A DNA stretch of 64,000 bases from Spongiactinospora sp. TRM90649. GTDB taxonomy: Bacteria; Actinomycetota; Actinomycetes; Streptosporangiales; Streptosporangiaceae. The notes beneath the pieces are model-generated. The model was given only the letters and a program-made list of their open reading frames with translations, ran no database searches and was not told where the DNA came from. Below are positions 52,384 through 60,635 of this stretch, piece by piece (position 1 is the stretch's first letter; the number at the start of each line of letters is the position of its first letter). The stretch lies in assembly GCF_029382225.1 (NCBI RefSeq), contig NZ_JARLTC010000019.1:124001-188000 (forward strand), written 5' to 3'. Both the position numbers and the translations under genes were made by a program.

Positions 52384-52495
52384 GTCGAACATTGTGCCGA
52401 AGGTGGGGGGCGTTCCGCGACCTGGACTCGGCTCGCCATACGGCATGCGCCGGATGTCTCAAACGTCGCTCTCGTCGGATATTTCGCCTTGCCGG

Positions 52496-53056
52496 CTATT
52501 CCGCGCCGGGCCACGGGCCGGGGGTCGCCCCCGGCTCCTGCCGTTCGCTCACCACGGCCCGGAACACGGTGAACCCGCGTGCCCGGTAGTTGGCCAGCGC
52601 GTACGGCCCGTCCATGGAGCAGGTGTGCACCCACACCCGCCGGGTCGGTTCCCGCCCCGCCACGCGCTCGCCCATGTCCCACGCGCGGGCGGCGCCCTCC
52701 GACAGCAGCAGCCCGCCGACGCCCGCGCCGACGGCGTACGGCAGCAGCCCGAAGTAGAGGATCTCCACCACGCCGTCCGCCTGGCCCTCCAGCTCGACGT
52801 ATCCGGCGGGCGTGCCGCGATGCCACGCCACCCAGGTCTCCACCTGCGGCCGGTCCAGATGCTCGGCCCACCGCTCGCGCGACCACCCCAGCCGGTCGGT
52901 CCAGTGGTAGCCGCCGCCGACCGACGTGTAGAGGAACCGGCTGAACTCCGGAGAGGGGATCTCGGCGCGGACGACCTCCACCGCGAGCCGCGCGGGCCCG
53001 GCCGGGACCAGCCGGGAGCGGTCCGTCTGCTCCAGATGCCAGGTGGTGAGCTCCAT
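52496..53056 (-). CDS. GNAT family N-acetyltransferase
   Basis: The 186-residue protein has the GNAT pattern: WVAWHRGTPAGYVELEGQADG in part, ILYFGLLPYAVGAGVGGLLLS as the acetyl-CoA loop, and VWVHTCSMDGPYALANYRARGF at the end. The substrate is unknown. The start is the ATG at 53056 (MELTTWHLE), the first residue of the conserved part, with no clear Shine-Dalgarno site, so it may be leaderless. It is divergent from recQ across 82 bp. Confidence 0.86.
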   Translation of the reverse strand: MELTTWHLEQTDRSRLVPAGPARLAVEVVRAEIPSPEFSRFLYTSVGGGYHWTDRLGWSRERWAEHLDRPQVETWVAWHRGTPAGYVELEGQADGVVEILYFGLLPYAVGAGVGGLLLSEGAARAWDMGERVAGREPTRRVWVHTCSMDGPYALANYRARGFTVFRAVVSERQEPGATPGPWPGAE

Positions 53057-53138
53057 GAAGGGCCAGCGTAACGCCGGGTTTCCACGGCTTGGCGCCGGGC
53101 GGGCCAAAGCGGGTGGGAAACCTGGTAACAAGGAGCAC

Positions 53139-55232
53139 ATGACTGACGTCCTTCCCGAGGCTGCCGCGGTGCGAGAAGAGGCAGAGGAGCGCCTGCGCGC
53201 CCTCGCCGGAGACGGCGCGAGACTCCGCGAAGACCAGTGGACCGCGATCGAGGCCCTGGTGCTCAAGCGGAGCCGGGTGCTGGTGGTGCAGCGCACCGGC
53301 TGGGGCAAGTCGGCGGTCTACTTCGTGGCCACGGCCCTGCTGCGCGAGCTGGGCGAGGGCCCCACCGTCATCGTGTCGCCGCTGCTGGCGCTGATGCGCA
53401 ACCAGATCGCCGCCGCCACGCGGGCGGGCATCCGCGCCGTCACCATCAACTCGGCGAACACCGACGCCTGGCAGGAGATCTACGCCCAGGTCGCCGAGGG
53501 TGAGGTCGACGTCCTGCTGGTCAGCCCCGAGCGGCTGAACAACCCGGAGTTCCGCGACAACGTGCTGCCCGAGCTGGCCGAGAGCGCCGGGCTGGTGGTC
53601 GTCGACGAGGCGCACTGCATCTCCGACTGGGGCCACGACTTCCGGCCCGACTACCGCAGGCTGCGCAACCTGTTCGACGACCTGCCGCCCGGGGTCCCGG
53701 TGCTGGCCACCACCGCCACCGCCAACGCCCGGGTCACCCGCGACGTCGCCGAGCAGATGGGCGAGGAGACCCTGGTGCTGCGCGGCCCGCTGGAGCGCGA
53801 GAGCCTGCACCTGAGCGTGGTCCGGCTGGCCACCGCCGAACAGCGCCTGGCCTGGCTCGCCGAGACCCTGCGCGAGCTGCCGGGGTCGGGCATCGTCTAC
53901 ACGCTCACCGTGTCCGCGGCCCACGAGATCGCCGCCTACCTGCGCGAGCAGGGCCACGAAGTCGCCGCCTACTCCGGCCAGACCGACCCCGACGAGCGGC
54001 TGGCCGCGGAAGAGGCCCTGCTGCACAACAAGATCAAGGCGCTGGTGGCGACCAGCGCCCTGGGCATGGGCTTCGACAAGCCCGACCTGGGGTTCGTCGT
54101 CCACGCGGGCGCGCCGCAGTCGCCGGTGGCCTACTACCAGCAGGTAGGCCGGGCCGGGCGTGGTGTCGAGCGCGCGGAGGTCATCCTGCTGCCCGGCCCC
54201 GAGGACCGCGCGATCTGGGCCTACTTCGCGTCACTGGCCTTTCCCGCGGAACAGGTCGTGCGCACCACCCTGGCGGCGCTCGATGGCGGGGTGCTGTCCA
54301 CCCCGGCGCTGGAGACCAGGGTCGATCTCAGCCGCAGTCGCCTGGAGATGATGCTCAAGGTCCTCGACGTCGACGGCGCGGTCCGCCGGGTCAAGGGCGG
54401 CTGGGAGGCCACCGGCGAGCCGTGGGTCTACGACGGCGAGCGCTACTCCCGCATCGCCGGGGAGCGGCGGGCGGAGCAGGAGGCCATGCTCGGCTACCTC
54501 ACCACCTCCGAATGCCGTGAGGAGTACCTCCGCCGCCACCTCGACGACCCGGCCGCGCGGCCGTGCGGGCGCTGCGACAACTGCACGGGCACGCACCGCT
54601 CCACCGAGATCGCGCAGGCGGCGGTGGAGGGTGCGCGGGAACGGCTCGGCCGTCCCGGGGTGGAGCTGGAGGCCCGCAGGCAGTGGCCGACCGGCATCGC
54701 CGACCTGAGCGGGCGGATCAAGCCGGAGTTCGGCGCGGAGCCCGGCCGCGCCCTGGGCAGGCTCACCGACATCGGCTGGGGCAACCGGCTGCGCGCGCTC
54801 CTCGCCGACGACGCCCCCGACGGGCCGGTGCCCGACGACGTGTTCGGCGCGGTGGTGAAGGTGCTGTCCTCGTGGGACTGGCGGCAGCGGCCGGTGGCGG
54901 TGGCGAACCTGCCCTCGGCCCGCCGTCCGATCCTGGTGCGCAGCCTGGCCGAGCGGCTGGCCTCGGTGGGCAGGCTCACCTACCTGGGCGAGCTGGGATA
55001 CCGCTCGGGCACGCCCGGCCGCCAGTTCAACAGCGCCCAGCGGGTGCAGGCGATCAGGGCGACGCTGATGACGCCGCCTGGGCTGGCCGAGGCCGTGGCC
55101 GGAGCGGGCGGGCCGGTGCTGCTGGTGGACGACCGGGCCGACACCGGGTGGACCATGACGATGGGGGCGGCCCTGCTGCGCCACGCGGGGGCACCCGCGG
55201 TGCTGCCCCTGACGCTCGCCGTGACCTCCTGA
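53139..55232 (+). CDS. recQ: RecQ family DNA helicase with C-terminal phosphoribosyltransferase-like domain
   Basis: The 697-residue protein has the helicase motifs RTGWGKSAVYF (Walker A), VVDEAHCISDWGHDFRPDY (motif II and the RecQ aromatic loop), ATTATANARV (motif III) and YYQQVGRAGRG (motif VI). The zinc-binding region has Cys residues in SECREEY and PCGRCDNC. After about residue 510 there is no HRDC domain. The last 150 residues end in VLLVDDRADTGWT, a PRPP-loop-like motif of type I phosphoribosyltransferases. This RecQ-PRTase form is known in actinobacteria, but its use is unclear. AAGGAG lies 3 nt before the ATG. Confidence 0.93.
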   Translation: MTDVLPEAAAVREEAEERLRALAGDGARLREDQWTAIEALVLKRSRVLVVQRTGWGKSAVYFVATALLRELGEGPTVIVSPLLALMRNQIAAATRAGIRAVTINSANTDAWQEIYAQVAEGEVDVLLVSPERLNNPEFRDNVLPELAESAGLVVVDEAHCISDWGHDFRPDYRRLRNLFDDLPPGVPVLATTATANARVTRDVAEQMGEETLVLRGPLERESLHLSVVRLATAEQRLAWLAETLRELPGSGIVYTLTVSAAHEIAAYLREQGHEVAAYSGQTDPDERLAAEEALLHNKIKALVATSALGMGFDKPDLGFVVHAGAPQSPVAYYQQVGRAGRGVERAEVILLPGPEDRAIWAYFASLAFPAEQVVRTTLAALDGGVLSTPALETRVDLSRSRLEMMLKVLDVDGAVRRVKGGWEATGEPWVYDGERYSRIAGERRAEQEAMLGYLTTSECREEYLRRHLDDPAARPCGRCDNCTGTHRSTEIAQAAVEGARERLGRPGVELEARRQWPTGIADLSGRIKPEFGAEPGRALGRLTDIGWGNRLRALLADDAPDGPVPDDVFGAVVKVLSSWDWRQRPVAVANLPSARRPILVRSLAERLASVGRLTYLGELGYRSGTPGRQFNSAQRVQAIRATLMTPPGLAEAVAGAGGPVLLVDDRADTGWTMTMGAALLRHAGAPAVLPLTLAVTS

Positions 55233-55248
55233 ACCCTGCCGTCGCATC

Positions 55249-55271
55249 CCGGGCCCCGGAAAGGGGCCCGG
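55249..55271 (+). terminator. Hairpin terminator after recQ
   Basis: A perfect 9-bp stem (CCGGGCCCC with GGGGCCCGG) and a GGAAA loop start 16 nt after the recQ stop, before the convergent kinase gene. Confidence 0.78.
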
Positions 55272-55369
55272 ACAGGCCGGAGAGGCCCCTGGGGGCCGTG
55301 GGAGAGCCTTTCAGCGAAGGCACGAGCCCGAAAAGCCGAGCGCGGGGCCTCAGGACGGCAGGCCGGGCT

Positions 55370-56263
55370 TCAGAGTCGGGGACGCGCGCCGAGGTGGGAG
55401 ATCGCCTTGGCGGCCAGCCGGCACCCGGACGCCAGGGCGTCGGTCGGCTGCTTGCCCTCCAGCCACACGGGCAGAAAGCCCGCGGCGAAGGCGTCGCCCG
55501 CGCCGGTGCCGTCGACGACCCGGTCGACAGGCTCGGCGGGTACCCGCACCGGCTCGCTGCGGCTGTTGGTGTACCAGAGCGCGCCCTCGGCGGTCATCTT
55601 GATGACCACCTGCGGGAACCACGCGGTCAGCACCTTGGCGGCGGCGGCCGGGTCGTCGCGCCCGGTGAGCACCTTGGCCTGGTCGATGTTGGCGAACAGC
55701 AGCTTGGCGCCGTGGGTCCACTCCAGGAACGGCTCGGCGCCGGTGCGCTCCAGCGGCGCGGCCGAGGCGGAGTCGACCGAGATGCTCATGTTGGCCCGCC
55801 TGGCCAGGTCGAGCGCGGTCATCCCGGCGTCGCGTGAGCCCTCGTTGACCAGGGTGTAGCCGGACAGGTGCAGGTGACCGCCCGCGGCGAACAGGTCACG
55901 CGGCAGGTCTTCGGGAGACAGGGCCGCGTTGGCGCCCGGGTCGGAGAGCATGGTGCGCTCGCCCTTGTGGGTGACCAGGACCACGCAGGTGCCCGTGGGC
56001 CGCTCGGGGTCCATCACGAGTCGCGCGTCCACGCCGTAGCCCATGAGCTCCATGTCGCGGTTGCGCCCCGTGATGTCGGCGCCCCTGCGGCCGATGAAGG
56101 CCACATCGGCCCCCTCGACCGCGAGCCAGGAAGCGACATTGGCTCCGGAACCGCCACCGTGCATGGTGACGATCGCTGGAGTGTCGCTGGCTCTGGCGAG
56201 CGGGAAGCGGGCGCGCGCGACCGCATCGGTCATGAGATCGCCCACCACCACAACCCGGGTCAT
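55370..56263 (-). CDS. PfkB family carbohydrate kinase (ribokinase-like)
   Basis: The 297-residue protein starts at the ATG at 56263 with AAGGCGG upstream. It has the N-terminal GGSGANVASWLA (PfkB signature 1 region) and the C-terminal VDGTGAGDAFAAGF with the catalytic Asp and anion hole. It phosphorylates a sugar or nucleoside with ATP; the substrate cannot be told from the sequence. It stands alone: convergent with recQ and divergent from the acetyltransferase fusion gene. Confidence 0.93.
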   Translation of the reverse strand: MTRVVVVGDLMTDAVARARFPLARASDTPAIVTMHGGGSGANVASWLAVEGADVAFIGRRGADITGRNRDMELMGYGVDARLVMDPERPTGTCVVLVTHKGERTMLSDPGANAALSPEDLPRDLFAAGGHLHLSGYTLVNEGSRDAGMTALDLARRANMSISVDSASAAPLERTGAEPFLEWTHGAKLLFANIDQAKVLTGRDDPAAAAKVLTAWFPQVVIKMTAEGALWYTNSRSEPVRVPAEPVDRVVDGTGAGDAFAAGFLPVWLEGKQPTDALASGCRLAAKAISHLGARPRL

Positions 56264-56464
56264 GACGTCACCGCCTTGCTGCACTGCCCTCACGCCTCAC
56301 GTCTGACGCCGAGAAACCTAACAGTTTCCGGCGGGCCTTTGGGCCAGAGACCCGAGAGTGGGCGGCAGTCGATGCACAAGCGTTGTTGAACGGGACCGCA
56401 TGGTCATGTCACCTGAGATGTCGGTTTACCCTCGGGACTGAGGGTGTGACAGTGGAGGCGTCTC

Positions 56465-59092
56465 GTGGAGGCATATTATCCGGCGCACTGGGAGGCCGAC
56501 GTCGTCCTCGCGGACGGCGGCACGGCCCACGTCCGGCCGATTCGTCCGGCCGACGCCGACCGCCTCCTGGCCTTCTACTCCCGGCTTTCCGAGGAGACGA
56601 TCTACTTCCGCTTCTTCGGCCCCCGGCCGCGCCTGAGCGACCGCGAGGTCGAGCGGTTCACCAACGTCGACTACACCGACCGGGTGGCGCTCATCGCGAC
56701 CATCGGTGACGAGATGGTCGCGGTCATCCGCTACGACAAGATCGAGGACGGCGAGGCGGAGGTCGCGTTCCTGGTCGAGGACGCCCACCAGGGCCGGGGC
56801 GTCGCCTCGGTGCTGCTGGAACACCTGGCGGCCACGGCCCGCGAGCGCGGCATCGTCCGGTTCGTCGCCGACGTGCTGCCCGCCAACCGCCGGATGACCG
56901 GCGTGCTGCGCCAGGCGGGCTACACCGCCGAGAGCCGGTTCGCCGACGGCGTCGTCAGGATGACGCTCGACCTGACTCCCACCGAGACCTCCCAGGAGGT
57001 CACCGCCGCTCGCGAGCACCGGGCGGAGTCGCGCTCCATCCAGCGGCTGCTCACGCCGGGCTCGGTGGCAGTCATCGGCGCCTCAAGGGAGCCCGGCGGC
57101 GTGGGCCACACGGTCCTGCGCAACCTGCTCGCCGGAGACTTCGCCGGTCCCGTCTACCCGGTGCACCGTGAGGCGCGGGCGCTGGCGGGGGTGCGCGCCT
57201 ACCCGAGCGTCACGGCGATCGACGGCGAGGTCGATCTGGCGGTGCTGGCCGTCCCGGCGGAGGGCGTGCTCGACGTCGTCGTGGAGTGCGCGGAGAAGGG
57301 CGTGCGCGGGCTGATCGTGGTGTCGTCGGGCTTCGGCGAGACCGGCCCGCAGGGCCGCGCCCGGCAGGACGAGCTGGTCCGTATCGCCCGCGCGCACGGC
57401 CTGCGCGTGGTCGGCCCCAACTGCCTGGGCATCGCCAACACCGACCCCGCCGTGCGCCTGAACGCCACCCTGGCCGCGACCATCCCCGCGCGGGGGCGCG
57501 TCGGCTTCTTCAGCCAGTCCGGCGCGCTCGGCACCACGCTGCTGCAGCGCGTCGCCGAGCGCAACATGGGCATCTCCTCCTTCGTCTCGGCGGGCAACCG
57601 CGCCGACGTCTCCGGCAACGACCTCCTGCAGTTCTGGGAGGAGGACCCCGCGACCGAGGTGGTCCTGCTCTACCTGGAGTCCCTGGGCAACCCGCGCAAG
57701 TTCGCCAGGCTCACCCGGCGGATCTCGCGCCGCAAGCCGGTCGTGGTGGTCAAGAGCGGCGGCGTGCCCGCCGGTCACGCCGCGCCCGTGCTCGGGCTGC
57801 CCGACGCCGCGCTCAGCATGCTGTTCGCGCAGGCCGGCGTGATCAGGGTGGACGACCTCACCCAGCAGTTCGACGTGGCCCAGCTCCTGGCCTACCAGCC
57901 GCTGCCCGCCGGGCCGAGGGTCGGCGTGGTCAGCAACTCCGACGCCCTGGCGCTGCTGGCCGGCGACGCCTGCGTCACGGCCGGTCTCGAACCCCGCCCG
58001 CCGGTCAACATCGGCGCGCAGGCGGGCGCCGCCGAGTTCGGCGAGGCGCTCGCGGGGCGGCTCGCCGACCCCGAGGTCGACGCCGTCGTGGTCATCTACA
58101 TGCCGCCGATCCCGCGCGACGCCGCCGGTGTGGCGGCCGAACTGCTGCGAGTCTCGGCCGAGCGGCCGGGCAAACCGGTGCTGGCCACGTTCGAGGGCCG
58201 GTTCGGCATGCTGCCGGAGCTGAGCCGCGAGGGTCCCGGGCGCGATCCGGGACGCGGGTCCGTGCCGTCCTACGCCGCTCCTGAGGAGGCGGTCCGCGCG
58301 CTGGCGCACGCCGTACGGCACGCGATGTGGCGCGAGCGCCCCATGGACCACCCGCCGAGCGGCGGCGGCGAGGGCACCGCCCAGGCCCGCGACCTGGTGC
58401 ACCGGACGCTGGATGGCGGCGAGGGCCCGGTAGAGCTCGACGCTGCCCTGCTGCTCGGCTGTTACGGCGTGCGGGTCTGGCCGTCGCCCCTGGCGGCGGG
58501 CCCCGGCGAGGCCGTCGAGATCGCCGAACGCCTGGGCTGGCCGGTCGTGGTCAAGGCCGCCGACCCGGAGGCCGCGAGCCGCGCCGGCACCATCCGCCTG
58601 GGCCTGTCCGGCCCCGACGCCCTGCGCCAGGCGTACGCCGACCTGTCGGCCCAGCTCGGCCCCGACGCCCCGATCGCGGTGCAGCGGATGGCGCCGCAGC
58701 CCGCCGTGCCCGCCGTGATCAACGTGGTGGAGCATCCGGCGGCGGGCCCTGTGGTGTCGTTCGGCCTGGGCGAGGTAACCGCCAGGCTGCTCGGCGACCG
58801 GGCCTACCGCCTCGCCCCGCTCTCCTCTGGCGACGCCGCCGAGCTGATCAGGTCGATCAAGGCGGCCCCGCTGCTGTTCGGCGAGTACGGCTATCCGCCG
58901 GTCGCGGTGGCCGCCCTGCGGGAGCTGCTGGTGCTCGCCGGGCGGATGGCCGATGAGTTGCCCGAACTCAGCCGCCTCGACCTGGACCCCGTCCTGGTGG
59001 GGGAGAGCGGCGTGACCGTGCTCGGGGCCCGCGCGGTGCTGCGCAACCCCTCCGGCCCCCGCCTGGACGGCGGGCCGCGCCGCCTGGCATAG
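56465..59092 (+). CDS. Bifunctional GNAT acetyltransferase / NDP-forming acyl-CoA synthetase (Pat-like)
   Basis: The 875-residue protein starts at the GTG at 56465 with GGAGG 6 nt upstream. Residues about 20-170 are a GNAT domain (VAFLVEDAHQGRGVASVLLEHLA). Residues about 195-640 are the CoA-binding and ligase domains (SVAVIGASREPGGVGHTVLRN, VGPNCLGIANT, FFSQSGALGTTLL). The last 220 residues are an ATP-grasp domain (GWPVVVKAADPEAASRAG). The GNAT-first order is that of several actinobacterial proteins; Salmonella Pat has the GNAT at the end. A His in GHAAPVLGLPD lies where the phospho-His of active synthetases is expected. Members acetylate acetyl-CoA synthetase and other proteins, or act as synthetases. 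Confidence 0.92.
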   Translation: MEAYYPAHWEADVVLADGGTAHVRPIRPADADRLLAFYSRLSEETIYFRFFGPRPRLSDREVERFTNVDYTDRVALIATIGDEMVAVIRYDKIEDGEAEVAFLVEDAHQGRGVASVLLEHLAATARERGIVRFVADVLPANRRMTGVLRQAGYTAESRFADGVVRMTLDLTPTETSQEVTAAREHRAESRSIQRLLTPGSVAVIGASREPGGVGHTVLRNLLAGDFAGPVYPVHREARALAGVRAYPSVTAIDGEVDLAVLAVPAEGVLDVVVECAEKGVRGLIVVSSGFGETGPQGRARQDELVRIARAHGLRVVGPNCLGIANTDPAVRLNATLAATIPARGRVGFFSQSGALGTTLLQRVAERNMGISSFVSAGNRADVSGNDLLQFWEEDPATEVVLLYLESLGNPRKFARLTRRISRRKPVVVVKSGGVPAGHAAPVLGLPDAALSMLFAQAGVIRVDDLTQQFDVAQLLAYQPLPAGPRVGVVSNSDALALLAGDACVTAGLEPRPPVNIGAQAGAAEFGEALAGRLADPEVDAVVVIYMPPIPRDAAGVAAELLRVSAERPGKPVLATFEGRFGMLPELSREGPGRDPGRGSVPSYAAPEEAVRALAHAVRHAMWRERPMDHPPSGGGEGTAQARDLVHRTLDGGEGPVELDAALLLGCYGVRVWPSPLAAGPGEAVEIAERLGWPVVVKAADPEAASRAGTIRLGLSGPDALRQAYADLSAQLGPDAPIAVQRMAPQPAVPAVINVVEHPAAGPVVSFGLGEVTARLLGDRAYRLAPLSSGDAAELIRSIKAAPLLFGEYGYPPVAVAALRELLVLAGRMADELPELSRLDLDPVLVGESGVTVLGARAVLRNPSGPRLDGGPRRLA

Positions 59093-59168
59093 CGCGAGGC
59101 CGCCACGCCCGGGCCCGGCCACGCCGCGCCGGGTGAAAGCGGCACCCCGGACAGGGCAGGATGGACCC

Positions 59169-59759
59169 ATGAGGGAAACCCGAGTCTCGGCCGCGGGCCT
59201 GCGCGAGGCGATCGACCGCAGCGGCTACTACCCCGACCTCGTGGCCGACGCGGTCGAGTCCGCGCTGGGCAAGGAGGGGGTCGACGCCTACGTGGTGCAC
59301 CACGAGGCGACCTTCGACCCGGCCATGGAAGTCCGCAGGCACGTCACCGTGCTGGTGCTCACGCCGACGCGGCTTCTGGTCTGCCACACCGACGAACATC
59401 CGCCCGCAGAGGGCGTGGCCGTGGCCCACGCCTCGACCACCACCGAGGCGGTGCGCCTGAGCCGCATTCAGTCGGTCGCCGTCACCAGGGTGGTGCCCGA
59501 TCCGGCGACCTACGCCCCGGGGGTGCCGCCCACCGAGGCGACGCTCAACATCGGCTGGGGCGGCATCTCCCACGTCGATCTCGAACCCGCCACCTGCGGC
59601 GACGAGAACTGCGAGGCCGACCACGGCTACACCGGCGCGATCACCGCCGACGACCTGTCGCTGCGGGTGAGCGACGCAGCCGACGGCGCCGAGGCGGTCG
59701 CGCACGTGCTCAGCTTCGCCAAGGCCCTGTCGGAGTCCACCGCCCGCTCCACGTCGTAG
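59169..59759 (+). CDS. DUF5998 family protein
   Basis: The 196-residue protein starts at the ATG at 59169 with AGGA 7 nt upstream. It contains LREAIDRSGYYPDLVADAVESAL in part, VVHHEATFDPAMEVRRHVTVL, and CGDENCEADHGYTGAI, the pattern of DUF5998. The CGxxNCxxxH element suggests a bound metal. In actinobacteria this family lies beside the Pat-like fusion gene, as here. The function is unknown. Confidence 0.88.
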   Translation: MRETRVSAAGLREAIDRSGYYPDLVADAVESALGKEGVDAYVVHHEATFDPAMEVRRHVTVLVLTPTRLLVCHTDEHPPAEGVAVAHASTTTEAVRLSRIQSVAVTRVVPDPATYAPGVPPTEATLNIGWGGISHVDLEPATCGDENCEADHGYTGAITADDLSLRVSDAADGAEAVAHVLSFAKALSESTARSTS

Positions 59760-59798
59760 CGCCACGACCGGGCACGGCCCGGGAAGGATCTGATCACC

Positions 59799-60635
59799 AT
59801 GCTGATCACACCTGCCGCGCTCACCGCGCTGACCGGGCTGAGCGGGTCCGGGCGCCCGCCCGCGGTGCTCGACGTCCGCTGGCGGCTGGCGGGCCCGCCG
59901 GGCATCGACTCCTACAGTGAGGGCCACGTGCCCGGAGCGGTGTTCTGCGATCTCGACGCCGACCTCGCCGAGCCTCCGGCGCCGCCCGGCCCCGGCGGGC
60001 GGCATCCGCTGCCCAGCGCCGCGCGCTTCCAGGCCGCCATGCGCCGCCTCGGCGTCTCGGCCGCGCGCCCGGTGGTCGTCTACGACGACGCCGACTCCAC
60101 CGCCGCCGCCCGCGCCTGGTGGACCCTCCGCTACTTCGGCCACCCCGACGTGCGGGTGCTCGACGGCGGCTTGCGCGCCTGGGCGGCCATCGGCCTGCCG
60201 GTGGAGACCTCGGCGCCCGTCGTCGAGCCGGGCGACTTCACGGCGCGGCCCGGCGGCATGCCGGTGCTGTCGGCCGACGAGGCCGGCGCGCTCCCGGCGA
60301 ACGGCGTGCTGCTCGACGCCCGCGCCGCCGAGCGCTACCGGGGAGAGGTCGAGCCGGTCGATCCCGTCGCGGGGCACATTCCGGGCGCGGTGAGCGCCCC
60401 CACCTCGGCCAACGTTGATGAATCAGGCCGTTTCCTGGCGGCGGGCAGGCTCCGGGAGCGCTTCGCCGCCCTCGGCGTCTCCTCCTCGGTCAAGACCGGC
60501 GCCTACTGCGGTTCTGGCGTGACGGCCGCGCACGAGGTCCTCGCCCTCGAACTCGCGGGCATCCCCGCCGCGCTGTATCCGGGCTCCTGGTCGGACTGGA
60601 TCACCTCACCCGACCGCCCCATCGCCACCGGCTGA
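59799..60635 (+). CDS. Sulfurtransferase (thiosulfate/3-mercaptopyruvate type)
   Basis: The 278-residue protein has two rhodanese domains. The N-terminal one is non-catalytic (AVLDVRW, GHVPGAVFCDLD). The C-terminal one has the active-site loop YCGSGVTAAHE with Cys237. The CGSGVT loop is nearer to 3-mercaptopyruvate sulfurtransferases than to the CRxGxR of rhodaneses. It transfers sulfane sulfur to thiols or cyanide. Its 3' end overlaps the convergent CHAT gene by 30 nt. Confidence 0.93.
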   Translation: MLITPAALTALTGLSGSGRPPAVLDVRWRLAGPPGIDSYSEGHVPGAVFCDLDADLAEPPAPPGPGGRHPLPSAARFQAAMRRLGVSAARPVVVYDDADSTAAARAWWTLRYFGHPDVRVLDGGLRAWAAIGLPVETSAPVVEPGDFTARPGGMPVLSADEAGALPANGVLLDARAAERYRGEVEPVDPVAGHIPGAVSAPTSANVDESGRFLAAGRLRERFAALGVSSSVKTGAYCGSGVTAAHEVLALELAGIPAALYPGSWSDWITSPDRPIATG

